A stretch of 64,000 nt of DNA, from assembly GCA_954871525.1 (NCBI GenBank), contig OX940868.1, positions 13,084,556 to 13,148,555 of the forward strand, read 5' to 3'. The position numbers were made by a program, and so were the translations under genes. Within the stretch, counting starts at the first letter, position 1. Every line of letters starts with the position of its first letter. Of the stretch, positions 33,929 through 46,082 are shown one piece after another. The notes beneath the pieces were generated by a model, which was not told the origin of the DNA, made no database searches, and saw only the letters and a list, made by a program, of their open reading frames with translations. This DNA comes from Parietaria judaica (lineage: Eukaryota > Streptophyta > Magnoliopsida > Rosales > Urticaceae).

Positions 33929-34013
33929 GTCAATTACTTTGAGTTTCATTCTTGCGAACGTACTCCCCAAGCGGGATACTTAATGCGTTAGCTACATCAC
34001 TGCACATGGCTCG
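33929..34013 (-). pseudogene. rrn16 (fragment): Plastid 16S rRNA gene fragment in the nucleus (NUPT)
   Basis: The plus strand reads CGTCAATTACTTTGAGTTTC, TTGCGAACGTACTCCCC, GGGATACTTAATGCGTTAGC and CACTGCAC in order. This is the complement of the conserved 16S rRNA region around E. coli positions 850-930, including the universal 907/926 primer site. GTTCGCAAGAATGAAAC and the GGGATACTTAA version are plastid-specific variants. Several substitutions (for example CCCCAAGC for CCCCAGGC) mark it as an old, non-functional transfer. Plant mitochondrial rRNA is a less likely source. Confidence 0.75.
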
Positions 34014-34452
34014 GCCAAGCCACGTTTTATGTACGAGACATTAGTAGTTAAATTTTTATGGTTTGTGAGACTTTAAGAGTTATTATGGAGTTATATTTTT
34101 ATATATGAGGCTTGCGCCGCACTTGCGAAATAAAAACGCCTCGAGGCTTTAATATACGATACTTTGAAACTTGCTTAAGAAATATATGGAAAGTACTAAT
34201 TCTGTTATATACTTAACCACAAGCTTTATCAATCAAATGATGGGGGAAATAATTGTATCAAATGATTGTGAGAATGGCATCAAACATTATAATATATTAC
34301 AGTGTGAAGGCCAAATATTACCTTCTTGCTGTTACAACCATGCAGCTCGCGCGGTGGTTATTCGCCGTTTTTTGCGAAACCCGACGACCATGAATTCAAT
34401 CACGAAGCTATCTTTGTCTAACAAACCGCAGGAAATGTGTATACGTGGCAAC

Positions 34453-36710
34453 TCAGGGTTTCTTCTTACTATCTTCAAGATCGGAATTCTCATAGATGAC
34501 CGAGAGATAGAACCCTAGAGTCTTAAGTGTGAGACCGGGAAACCTGTGAGCGCAATTCGATCGGATATCAATTTTGATGAACGGCCATCTCATGAATTCT
34601 GCAGCTTCGCACTCTTCGTATCCATCACCAATCACGCAGAAACGGACATTTGGGCCTGTAAAACGCCCCTTAATCCATCGGAAACATTGAAGCTTCCCCA
34701 CTTCCGGTGAGCTATAAACTGTCGAGATTCATCGAAAATATTAAATCTAAATATATTTTCTTGAATTACGTTGCATAGAAAACATCACTCTCAACACTCA
34801 TGAAAAGACTTTTAAGTATTTTCTTTAAAAAAATTACAGAGAGTTAACGACAAACATGTGTTAGGAGGTAAAATTGGTCTCAAAACGGATACTTCGCCAA
34901 CATTTAGAAAAGCCGATTTCCCATCTTTTTAGAGGGACTAAGTTTCATGTGATGGTTACTGGATACCATGTTCATTAGCTTAAAGTCTCTTAAAGACCAA
35001 GGGATTACAAACTAATGGCCGACCAGGCCCGGTTGATTAAACCTTAAAACATAAAAAATATATTTGCAACCATAATTATATAACGAGACAAGAATAACAT
35101 ATTGATATAACACTTAGCTATTCCTAAATATTACGCATGTTATAAATACCGAATGGCACAAGAAAAATAATGACTGACCATTTTCTTGGGGAAGCAAATC
35201 GTCAAACCGAAAGAGTAAGCATTTTACAAGGGAGGGAATTAGCGATCCAGACGTCACTAACAGGTTGACATTCTGTGATTTTGAAGCAACAGGGTCAACA
35301 ATCCCGTTACTCCCGGCTGCAGATGTTCTGTCCTTCCCGGCTGAACATTCCTCCAAGAACGTGCGTGCTTCAGTTAATAAAGTGCATTAAGTTAATACCA
35401 ATAAACTAAAGGCAAAGAAAAGAAATCATGGCCCTTATAAATAAAAACAAAGAATTTGATTAAGCAAGAACAAGAAAGTTATCATGATTCACGGGTGTAA
35501 TCCGATATCGATGTAGAGCGTGAAAAGCATCTAACATACCTGCGGAGAACCACCCGTCTGTATATTTGTCAGTCAAACTATACAATTCCTCCCACCGCTT
35601 CATCATCCTTGGATCAAAAACCTTATTTAACCCCTGAAACAAGATTTGAGATAAAAAAATTTCCAAGATCAATTTTTAAATGTTTACACATTAACTTAAA
35701 ATCGCAAACTATATTAGCATCTCAGGCCAAATAGACCGATTCAATGATTCTACGTATGATATAGAAATTGAAATCAAGTGAAGAAAAATCAACCAATACT
35801 AAAAAGCAAGTATTAAGAAGTGACTGATATAAAAGTTTAATTTATTATGTCAGAAACTACTAGAATGCAGTTTCGTATTTTAATCTTTTTAGTATTGTCC
35901 GAGTGGCAAATAAAATGGTACATGATCGGCGCAATATAATATACTGTAACGATCTCGTATTGATTAAGAATGGATTAGCCTATTAAGTGATGGTTTATAG
36001 AACCGTTACGAGCTGGTCTTAGGGGTTTAGTGGCGAGTTACACTCGTGAGCTTATATCATATGCATGCATATGCACAACCGAGGTACCATTTTTCATGAA
36101 AACAGCACTTTCCGGACAGAAAGAAAAAAAGCTTATTTTAGCAGGGCCAGGGCGTCATAAATTTCGTTCTAAAGCCAAAGAGTAGAGTATTTTATCTAAA
36201 CCACTAACCTCTTTATACTTCTGGGCAATGACTCGATGCCTATATGCAAGCTTTCTTTTGTTAGCATCGTCAAAAGGAGGACGAAAACCATCTTGGCTGA
36301 AATCATAGCCGGAAAGGTCTCGCTCGTCATCGAACTCATGCAATGAACTAAGAAACGGTTCGTTGAAGTTTTCAATCTACAGAAGAAAAAGAAAACAAAA
36401 AACCTTTGTAAGCATATCGTAGATTCAGGAAAATGAAAGATGAAGCTTCGTACCATAAGCTTACTTCCTCGTAGAAGAACGAATCGTCGCACAAATCCAG
36501 AATGTACTTCTCCCACATCTTTCCAATTTCAACGCCTTCTCGTACGTTCTTCGAGCCACTGAAAGACTCGGCGTATGTTCCGTTCAACAGCGACTTGAGG
36601 AGTATAAGTGTCTCGTCCATGTCCCATACGTAAACGTTTATTTTCGTGTCTGCGGATGTTTCAGCAAAGCCCTTTGTTCCCTGGTCCTTAATGCTTGAAA
36701 TCTCACCCAT
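34453..36710 (-). CDS. EYA: EYES ABSENT-type Tyr/Ser phosphatase (HAD family)
   Basis: Five coding exons with consensus splice sites: 36710-36465, 36376-36209, 35633-35540, 35367-35179 and 34718-34453. They sum to 963 bp, 320 residues, all phases consistent. HAD motifs: VWDMDETL (nucleophile Asp30, acid Asp32), LLVTSGSLIPSLVKCL (residues 205-220), and FCVIGDGYEE (Asp264). Conserved plant-EYA blocks include LLNGTYAESF, NKRKLAYRHR and AHRFPGLTL. Plant EYA proteins consist of the phosphatase (EYA) domain only, as here. The animal transactivation region is absent. Known members are metal-dependent tyrosine phosphatases; the plant substrate is not established. The start follows directly on a 5' UTR intron acceptor. 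The gene appears intact. The 574-bp intron 2 holds an LTR-like TGTAACGATCTCG segment (about 35945-36060). Confidence 0.93.
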
Positions 36711-37480
36711 ACCTTGTCAACTGCATTACCGATCATGATCATAAGCTATCATTCATTCTCTAGCCCATTCAAATAGACTGTTTTACACAAAGTATCTGAT
36801 CGGGATGATCGTTTTTAAGCTTAATAACATGTACTTGGAGTGCTAATATCACATTGGCGTGTTTAAAAGTCTTTTAGTAGTATAGGGAAAATGGAGCGGC
36901 CGGCGTATACCAAAGCTTTCAACCACGCGAACTTCATACCCCAAGCCTACAATACATAATCAGGTTTCAGATTTGTTCCGTCCCAACTACCCCATTCAAG
37001 CACATATGCATACACGTGTCCAGGTCTTACCGGCTAATTTGGACGGAAACACAATTTACAAATTGCTGGGTAATTCCGCGCAGCCGCCGCCCCATTTTGA
37101 ACAAATTTGGGTACTTTTGCAGCTATTTCCACTAGTATATGATATGCAAATTATATACAAAATCGATATATATTTTTTAAAATCTAGTATAAACTGGAGT
37201 GTTTTATGGAGCTTCCGGTACAAAAGATTTTAAATTTGAAGAGCGAAAAGGGAGTCTTTGCTGAGAAACAAAAATCTGAAATGATGATGGACAAGTATTA
37301 AAAGGTGTTCATCGATGAATATAACCAGAAACTTGTATACGCAATCATACATATAAAGAAATGATTGTTACCTTGCTAAGCTTGAAGGAGCGGAGCAGAG
37401 AGAGAGAAACCCTGAGACTCGGAGTCGGAGGCGGTCAGCGAAACTCATCAATCAAAGACCCGCAGCTCAACACTTTTGGG
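36711..37480 (-). promoter_or_regulatory. EYA 5' UTR exon, intron and promoter side
   Basis: On the minus strand an exon-like GA-rich stretch (about 37480-37372) ends AGCAAG with donor GTAACA. The matching acceptor TAATGCAG ends at 36721, ten bases before the ATG. A 5' UTR intron of about 650 bp is therefore inferred. CT-rich sequence (CTCTCTCTCTGCTCC on the minus strand) precedes the donor. The transcription start is not defined. Confidence 0.6.
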
Positions 37481-37888
37481 CCTGTTTTGCTTTGCTGATT
37501 TGGGCCCATGGACTTGGGTCAAGCTTTTTATTTATTTTTAATTTTTCAAGTTATATAAATATTCTAAGTTTATAAAACTATTTAATATTTACCTACAATA
37601 TTGTTTATAAAGAGTAATTATTTGTCTCAAAATTATTTTCATTGAGCAAAAGTATTTAACTTATAAAAGTATACTATTTTACATAATTTAAAAGATAACA
37701 ATGACATTTTACATTAGAAATATTTATTTGTGCTGTAATTTTATTGTAATAAATGTGTGTGATTTTTATTTATTTGAACAAGTGATCTAATAAGGAATCA
37801 ATAAATAAATATAGGGGTATGACTATGAGTTTAAATATAATATAAATAGAATGAAAATAGGGAGAGAAATAAAGTAGGAAATAGATTT

Positions 37889-38272
37889 TGATTGGAGATG
37901 ATATATTGTTTACTGAGAAATTGGGTGGAAAATAGAGTGATCGGTTGGAGATAGCCTAAGTCATCCAATATTTTTTTGGTGATTCATACCGATGTTTGGA
38001 GTTCGGTTGGCTAGATACTAGAATATACACGAAAAAGAACTCGGTTGGAGATGGTATCATGGGAAATAGAGTGATCGGTTAGAGAATGCCTAAGTCATCC
38101 AACCTTTTCTCATTGATTCATACCAATGTTTGGAGTTTTGTTGACTAGATACTAGAATATATATGAAAAATACTTCAGTTGGAGATGATAGAGTGGGAAA
38201 TAGAGTGGTCAGTTGGAAATGGTCTAAGTCATTCAACCTTTTCTTGATGATTCATAGAGATATTTGGAGACC
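37889..38272. repeat. Three-copy diverged tandem repeat (about 134-153 bp)
   Basis: TTGGAGATG marks unit starts at 37892, 38045 and 38179. Shared words are GGAAATAGAGTG, AAGTCATCCAA, GATTCATACC, ATGTTTGGAG and CTAGATACTAGAATATA. The third copy is truncated. The unit resembles MITE-derived sequence, but no terminal repeats were located. Confidence 0.75.
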
Positions 38273-39529
38273 TTCAAGAGTACGTTGCATAAGTAAAGCT
38301 CGATGGTTCATCACATTTATTGATGCCCATACCTAAATGACAGGGGCATTTCTCATGAAAGAAAAATCTAAAATAATCTTTCAAAGTTTCTATTCCATGT
38401 ATACTCTAGTAATTAGTCGATCATACTCTTATTGTCAAAGGTAACAACAGTGAAAAGATTGTTATTCTCATTGTGTAGAATGTGTATCAACGACATCATT
38501 TTGTCTCTAACAAAGTCAAACAAAGTCAAACGAAGGCATTATAATCTAAAAAAAGCATGTAATTGATTTACTATAAAAAAATAAAATAAAAAATAAAAAA
38601 ACAACTAACTTGCTTGGTTGCAAGCCTGTTCTAAGATGAATTTAAACAAGAAACTATATCCATACGCAGAAAGCGCTCAAAGGAAGATATAATAGATTTG
38701 TCAACAAAGTCATTTATCTTTCATTATTCGTCCTCACATTGCATAGCCTATAACTGTTGTATGCCAACACATGAACAACGGGGAAGGAGATCACTTGGAA
38801 ATTGTGAACAAAACCTTGAGATCTCTAATTTCTACTCCCGTCCGCAATTTATTAAAAACAAAGAACCATGAAATCAAGATCTTCACTAATGCGAGTTGAA
38901 ATGGAAAAGCCACCAATTGAAGATCGGTGGTTCATATGTTTGGGAAAACCTTCTCGCTTAGAGAAACAATAAGCAACATTTATTTCTAGGAGTAGAATAG
39001 TACTCTCACGCTAGGAATATGTAAGAGAATGTTGCTTTTCAGGCTTCTAAGTGAGCTAGGGACTTATTAATCTAGGCTTATTAACATGTTTATTGATAGT
39101 CAGTCTGTAATTATCATTGCCAATAATCTCGCTCATGATGACAAAAATTAAGCACATTGAAATTGATAGAATTTCATCTCAGATAAGGTTAATGTTGGCA
39201 TCGTCAACCTAAGCTACATACATTTCCGAGCTTAAAATTGCAAATATATGTATATATTTGATAAATTAAGTTCAAAACTTGGTTTATACAATATATACTA
39301 CTAAGTTGAAGGAGAATGTTGAAATATTGTATATAGATTAGATAGTTATCATTTTGATACTTTCACCCATCTTTATGAATTTTTTATGTATTGTGTTAAT
39401 ACTAAATAGTAATACTCCGTTCATGAATAGAACATGTAACTTTTTGCCAAATTTTCTTTAGAGTGGAGCTACATCGATGTTGTTATACGTATTTTTTGAA
39501 CTGCTGAAATTATGGCCCCAAAGGTAAAA
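38273..39529. other. Intergenic sequence
   Basis: AT-rich, with no coherent frame longer than about 60 codons. It may hold decayed retroelement sequence (for example ATTGATGCCCATACC and similar), but nothing can be assigned. Confidence 0.45.
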
Positions 39530-40935
39530 GTCAAAGTCCACAAAGGAAATTCAAGGCCCAAAGCCCCGAGTCCAAGCCCGCTAGAAGAAACACTGGAGGA
39601 AAATCCTAGGAAGCAGAGCTCGAAGACCAATGACTACCTCCCGACAATCTGAAGGTGTCCCCGGTGATCTTAAAAGGTCCCCGATGAGGAAATAACCATC
39701 TTAGAGGATCCAGGGTGTGAAGAAAAAACACCTAGGAGTCTCCCCAACGACGCCCTGATCGAGACAACCTCTCCAGGCGACGTTCCGACGTAAAAAAGCT
39801 CCACTGACGATGTCAAACCTTCAAGACGACATGCGAAACATCACCAACAAGCCCGATAAGAAGAATTGCTCGACAACAGCAAGCTTCAATACAATTCGAG
39901 CTTGAGGACATCAAAGATGCCCCAAAAACACCCTACGATCCGATCGGCAAGCTTGCACGACACCAGGAAAGGCTATGGGCGACGTTCCAGACATCCCGGC
40001 AACCCCCGCACTTGGAAAGAACATTCAGAAACCCTTGCGTATATCGACGACAGCCGGCGACCTCCCTTTTGGCAAGGTCCCACGAATTTCTAGATGACAT
40101 CTTAAAGGAATTTTCATTTTCTATGCCCCCAGAATGAGGAAAAGTGGTTACATAGTAGCCTCATTCTTCATTTTTACACTCAACTTTCTCCAGAGCTTAT
40201 TTCTATACTTTCTCTCTCTAGAATTTTTGCCCCTCTCCTCGGCCACCTTCGACTCGTGTGACGTTGCCACCGAAGCTCGCCAGGAAGGTCCGAAATCGAG
40301 CTGAGACTTGTTGATAGGGACTAAGCCTCGCCAAAAAGGTTGTCATCGCCACGAAAGCTTGCTTGTAAGGGATAATTCAGCCCCGAACCTTGCCTAGTTT
40401 GCCTACATCGCGACGGAGTACCTCAGGAAGCACAACATCACCCTGGAGCTTGCCAAGGATCATAGCATCGCCCTGGAGATCGTCAAGAAGCACAGTTTCG
40501 CATCGGAGCTCGTCGGAAGCATTGCTCTTGATGACCACCTCCATCGGAACTCTCCAGATCATCAAGATCGTGCTCTCCTTTGAGATTCTCAGGCGACACT
40601 ATCCACTGACGATCTCATCAACGAAGAATCATACCCTCATCAGGGAACATAGTCCTCGGATTTCACTAAACCTTAAACTACGTGATGACCTAATCCGTAT
40701 AGACAACTAGACAGTATGTAGGCAGCCTTGCTATAGTGACGGGGTGCAGCATCAATATCTTTCTTTTTGCAGGTCCCCCTCGTCGCGGACGTTGCCAAAG
40801 AAGGAAATTCGACGAGAAGACAGCTTATGCTATGCTGCAGACGATTCGCTTTCAGCAAAATTAACCCTCGTTGACACTACATTTGACTGCCCACGGCGCC
40901 ACGCGATCACAGGGTCCGGCTCTGGGTTTGAACCG
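39530..40935 (+). repeat. Tat/Athila-like LTR relic with a 30-bp array
   Basis: GC-richer than its surroundings. The segment AAACTACGTGATGACC ... GTAGGCAGCC ... CTTTTTGCAGGTCCC resembles the R-U5 part of LTRs from plant Tat-type gypsy elements. Four 30-bp units at 40406-40524 (CATCGCGACGGAG, CATCACCCTGGAG, CATCGCCCTGGAG, TTTCGCATCGGAG) lie upstream. One frame of the units reads as an amphipathic decapeptide repeat (for example ITLELAKDHS, IALEIVKKHS). No gag or pol is attached. Confidence 0.5.
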
Positions 40936-42474
40936 TGGAGCAAGTACATGTTAATCGAAATTCGCACATTAATTGGTGCATTTGGTATAAGATTAAGTAC
41001 TTATACCATAAATATGTATTAAAATATATTTATTCTCAACATCTATTATTATAGATTTTCTATATACAAGAACGCTAGTTTCGATATATATATTTAAAAT
41101 TCCATTACATATAGCCACTTGGCCAGTATAATAGTCCACCTGAGTTTATCACAATAAAAGTAAAACACAACCAATTACAAGTTTATTTATTTGAAACTTT
41201 GTAAAGCTTATAACTTAAATACTAAAAGAAAAGAAAAAGAATTGGATTATTGAGGTTTGCATACATTGATTTGTGAGTTGGATTGTCAATGGAACCAATC
41301 TCCATAATGTCACTATCTTTGTTACCCAACTTCAACTCATATCACTCCAATGGACCCTCCTCAACGTGTCACATTAATAATTTATTTTCTTCATATATAT
41401 ATATAAATATATTCCTAGAGTTAATTAATTTATCATATGGTAGTGGCTGCAAATTACCACCTCGTGAATATTTCCACATAAATCATCAAATGGAATCCAA
41501 CTTAACTAACATATTTGATTCTCAACGACCAAAAATATTGTTAATTAATTAAATATGTTTTTCGTATATAATATCACGGATATGATGTGAAGTATAAGTA
41601 GTTTTCTTCATTGGTTTTTTTTTCTTTTGCTACGTTCACACAATGCATGACACTATTAAATTGACTAAAGAGGAAACTAATTTAAAAGGAATAATAAAAT
41701 ATGTAAATCATACATGTAATGAAAGCGAAATATGCCGCTACTAGTTGTAATTTTAATTAATCCATTAAATATGAGGATTAAATAAATATTGTAGTTAACG
41801 TATGATGTAAATACTATATATACACTAATTAATTTTTGCCGGCATACAGAAAAAACGTTTTTATTATTTTATGTCTTTTTTTTTGTTTATATCTTTGACT
41901 TTTGAAAGTTTGGAGCTTAATATAAGAATGTTCTTATTTTAATAACTTGCTAGTTGCTACGTAGTTTAGTTTTAAAAGTATTTTAAATATTTACTACCCA
42001 TGACTGTAGAATGAAAATCTGAAGTTTAACTTTTACTCAAAAACTTGGTAGTTCGATCTTAATTTAATAATAAAGAATGATTTTTTTGTTAAAAAATATT
42101 AGGACGACGACATTTTTTATCTGTTTATGTATTTTTGAGAAATAATTATGCTCCTTAAAATGCTGAAAAGTTAATAAAGTCTCCTCTAACTCTAAGTGAT
42201 GTGTATAAATCATTTCAATATTTGTGAGATATGACCAAAATTATTTTGGACACGCTATATTTATTAACATTCTCAAATACAGCTTTTCTTTTCATAATAA
42301 ATAATCGAATAATTATATATTGACATTAATTTCAATAATAATAAATAAATAAATAATATAGTAGCGACAAAAATGTCGAAATCCCAATCAATTGTGCCGG
42401 CGGATACCCGCAAAATAGGATGACAATTAAAAGGCCATGTATCCGATCTTGGGACTGACTCAATAACATTTCGA
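40936..42474. other. AT-rich intergenic sequence
   Basis: No gene or clear element. Microsatellite-like TA and AAT runs occur near 41390 and 42340. Confidence 0.5.
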
Positions 42475-43020
42475 AGTGCCTCGCCAGTTCTCTGTCCCAA
42501 ACTTGGTGTTTAATGACCGTAAGAGGCGCGAGGAGAGTGTTGATCCCGAGTTGGCCTCAAGAGATCGTGCCATTCTCGGACCTAGGTCTGGTGCTCCTGG
42601 CATAATGAGCTTCGATGTTGGTCCCAAGGCTTGGCTCGAGGCATCGGTCTTACCCCGGTCTTTACAGCAAAAAAAAAAAACGGACAAAGAAACGTGAGGT
42701 AGAAGAGGGAGGATCAGGTGCCTCCAACGCTCAACATTAGTAGAGCAGAGGGTAGGAAATGCCACTCTCGGGGAGTATTTATCATAACTTTTCTAAAGTA
42801 GAAAAAATACTTGCTCTTGTGAGTGACTGGTATTTTTATAGAGTAGGGGGCTACATTCGAGCGTAACGTTGTAGGTTGACTTGTCGCGCCCGGAGGCGCA
42901 ACATGCATTTTCTCGAGTTTCTGGGAGCTGTCTTGTTTTCTCGTGTTCGGCTTTCTGTTGCCCATTCTGAGGTTGGATTTTTCGCAGCTTTCATCGAGGT
43001 TGGGTTTTCCGTTGTCTTTC
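42475..43020 (-). repeat. Second gypsy-LTR-like relic
   Basis: GGTGCCTCCAACGCTCAACATTAGTAGAG (split: CCTCCAACGCTCAACATTAG) parallels CTCTGACGCCCAACATTAG in the gypsy LTRs at 541-560 and 22341-22360. A minus-strand TATA (CTATAAAAATACC, about 42831-42843) is placed as in those LTRs, roughly 100 bp further on. It is a diverged relative of the same LTR family without attached coding sequence. Confidence 0.5.
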
Positions 43021-44210
43021 CTAACTAGAGCTTTTTTTTTCTATCCTTTTAGATTAATGTGTAATTTTATACGTTCAAAAATCATCACAAAACCTATATT
43101 ATTTTTATACTTGAAAAATGTACATAAATTCAGTGATATTTTTTTTAATATAGAAAAAATTAAGTGAAAATTCATATAATTAAAATAAATAATGAAAAAG
43201 ATTAATATTAACGTAAAATTTTCTAGAAGCGACACATGTCCTTCTTATACTAATACTTTTTTTTTTTAACATAAGTTAAAAGAACCAAAAATTAAAAAAA
43301 ATTATTGTTTCTCTGATTTTACGAATTTTTCTTATAAAAAAACCCACGTAATTTTTTATTTATTTAAAAGACAAGCCTCATCTTTTGCCTCATTTCTACG
43401 TGTTTAAGTTTAGGCGTCTTTTACTTGCGTTTATCAACATCAATACAATTATGAGACCCAAAAGCTATTATTCTTTACAAGTCGATACTTTAGAAACGAT
43501 TAACAACGACTTTTATATCTTTCTGCTTGATTCATGCTCTAATTCTATAAGGCAACGTGATTAAGACACTTTAATAACTTAAAATTGATGTTATGCTAAT
43601 TGAGTATAGTGAAAATAGAAGATCGTTTACTCTTATCCGTGCCTCTACAACAAATTGATTCAAGTTGCATGCAAGTACATTAATTAAGTAAAATTAACTG
43701 TTACAAGTAATGAAGATTGATTCATTTAATCAGTGGGGAACTAGGATTTAATCAAAGAGGGGGCTTGTTTAATTTTTTTCTTTTGAAAAAGAGGGACTAA
43801 TTTATAGTTTTTAAAATTTAGCCCTAAAAAATTACAAAAACATAAACATTAAGGATCAAAAAGTGCAAAAACAAAAAATTTAGGGGAGACTCCAACCCCA
43901 CTAATGATACATGTGGTTCCGCCTTTGCATTTTATACGAGTGAATAGTGATCTTTCGTTTTTTCTCGCTCTAGAAAAATCGGGAACAATACTCCCTTTTG
44001 CATTTCTTTTTTTCTTTTTAAAAAAAATTAGGTTTTTTTTTTTATATATATTATATTGTTTTTAAAAGTAAATCAGTGGACTAGTAATTTTATTCTAGAT
44101 CCAATTTAGAGTCCGGTATCTAGTTTCGAATTTTCAATTTTTTTTATTTTATTTATTTTAATTTAATGTTGTGGACTTGTGGTTATTGAATTACAATTGA
44201 TATTAAAAAA
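43021..44210. other. Intergenic sequence
   Basis: AT-rich. One stretch (43730-43930, AATCAGTGGGGAACTAGG ... GTGGTTCCGCC) looks like a DNA-transposon end pair but was not resolved. No gene. Confidence 0.4.
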
Positions 44211-44440
44211 AAGGGATAATAGCGGCAAAAGTGGTCAAAGTTAGATTAAGTGTGCAAATAAGTGGCCAAACCGATTTAATATCGGCATAAGTAGCCAAAG
44301 TTTATCAAACCGTGGACAGTACAAATTCCATCCATTTCATGTCAACGCCGTTAGCCACGTCATTTCCACAAGTGTTGAGCTTTGGCCACTTATTTGCACA
44401 CTCAGCCTAACTTTAGCCACTTTTGCCGCTATTATCCCTT
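44211..44440 (+). mobile_element. 230-bp MITE, copy 1
   Basis: Terminal inverted repeats AAGGGATAATAGCGGCAAAA and TTTTGCCGCTATTATCCCTT. The interior continues the partial palindrome (GTGCAAATAAGTGGCCAAA against TTTGGCCACTTATTTGCACA). The A-rich flanks prevent a reliable target-duplication call. Confidence 0.8.
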
Positions 44441-44704
44441 ATTTTTTACGTTCCAAAGTATTTTTTAGGGTTTTTCTAGATATTTTTTGTTATTTTTTTT
44501 CTTTTTCTTAAGATTTGACTAAAACTTTTTCCAAAAGAACTGATTCCGTTTTTAAAATTTAGAACGCTGAATATGACTCTCAATTTTGAAAACATTAAAA
44601 TGTGTTATCGGTTTCACATGTAATTTACGATCATAGGATTTGACATAAAACGTCTATATACTTAAATTGTTAGGGACCATTAGATTTTTTAAAGGAATAA
44701 GTAC

Positions 44705-45115
44705 GAAATACCCATTTAGCCACACGTTTTTTTTTAATTACTCATTGTGTGTATTAAAATGAACTAAAATATGTATGTTTTAATACACGTTTGTACAAAA
44801 TAAAAATTTCGTTAATAAGTTGGCCTAACATTGTTAGTTAGAGTCGAGGCTAAAATCGAGACTTTGTAATATTATTTTATTGAGATATATTTAATTGTTA
44901 AAGACCCGAAATTCTGTTTAAGGAAATACCCATTTAGCCACAATATATATATTTTTTAAATTACTCATTATGTGTATTAAAATGTACCAAAAGGGGTAGT
45001 GTTTTAAAAACTTTGTAAAAAAATGATAATCTCGTTAATAATTTTGGCCTCAGCCTCATTGTTAGTTAGAGCCGGGACTAAATCGAGACTTAGTAATATT
45101 ATTTTATTGAGATTA
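44705..45115. repeat. Direct duplication of about 190 bp
   Basis: Two units, about 44705-44890 and 44923-45115. Each starts AAATACCCATTTAGCCAC and ends CGAGACTTTGTAATATTATTT or the like. They share ATTACTCATT, GTGTATTAAAATG and TTGTTAGTTAGAG. They lie between the arms of the large inverted repeat. Confidence 0.75.
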
Positions 45116-45852
45116 TTAATTTAAATGAAATTTTACTGGACGAAGTAGTCTTTCGGTCTATAATGCCAAGGCTTCGTGGTTAATAGTTTGGCACACCAAG
45201 ATACCATAGTGTTAAAAAAATAAAAAAATTAACAGTAGCATCAATGATTTGATATGGGTTTTGAGATTAGAGAAAGTGACTAATACCTTCTTGTTCTATT
45301 TCTTGTTCCGTAAGATGGTTTTCTTTTTTCTTTTTTCTATTTCGACCCCTAAATCATGATCAAGTAATTTGTACAGGGCCGAGAACCTCAAAAATTTGTT
45401 AGTACTGTCTATCCCGTACCCTGGTGAACCAAACAGAGCGTAAGTCTTCCAAGCACGGAGAGGCTAAACTAATCACTAGTAACCCCTACATTTTGCGCAA
45501 AGTTAACAAAAATGGTTTTTTTTCGTAAGTTATGTGTGGTGATTTCAAATGACTAAGTCCATAAAAGCATGGTACAATAAAATTTCATAAAATTAATAAT
45601 ATTAATAAAATAAAATAATGGTCCCTAACAATTAAATATATAGAGGTTTTATGTCAAATCCTATGATCGTAAATTACATGTGAAACCGATAACACATTTT
45701 AATGTTTTCAAAATTGAGAGTGATATTCAGCGTTCTAAATTTAAAAAACGGAATCAGTTCTTTCGGAAATCAAGTTTTAGTCAAATCTTAAGAAAAAGAA
45801 AAAGAAAAAATATCTAGATAAACCCTAAAAATACTTTGGAACGCAAAAAAAT

Positions 45853-46082
45853 AAGGGATAATAGCGGCAAAAGTGGCTAAAGTTAGGCCGAGTGTGCAAA
45901 TAAGTGGCCAAAGCTCAACACTTGTGGAAATGACGTGGCTAACGGCGTTAACATGTAATGGATGGAATTTGTACTGTCCACGGTTTGGTAAACTTTGGCT
46001 ACTTATGCCGATATTAAATCGGTTTGGCCACTTACTTGCACACTTGGCCTAATTTTGGCCACTTTTGCCGCTATTATCCCTT
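45853..46082 (-). mobile_element. 230-bp MITE, copy 2 (inverted)
   Basis: Same length and termini as copy 1, in opposite orientation. Flanks AAAAAAAT on both sides could be an 8-bp target duplication but are low-complexity. Internal words GCTCAACACTTGTGGAAATG and GGCTAACGGCGTTAACATG pair with copy 1. Confidence 0.8.

Larger units (their letters stand above)
44211..46082. repeat. Large inverted repeat with about 470-bp arms
   Basis: The left arm 44211-44682 is the reverse complement of the right arm 45616-46082, with scattered mismatches. Each arm consists of a 230-bp MITE at the outer end plus about 235 bp of further sequence (for example AATTGTTAGGGACCATTA against TAATGGTCCCTAACAATT at the inner ends). 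The 933-bp spacer holds a direct duplication. There is no coding sequence. The outer limits coincide exactly with the MITE ends. Confidence 0.85.

Noticed and set aside
34171..34518. 115-codon plus-strand frame
   Set aside because: It overlaps the last EYA exon on the opposite strand and shows no family pattern.
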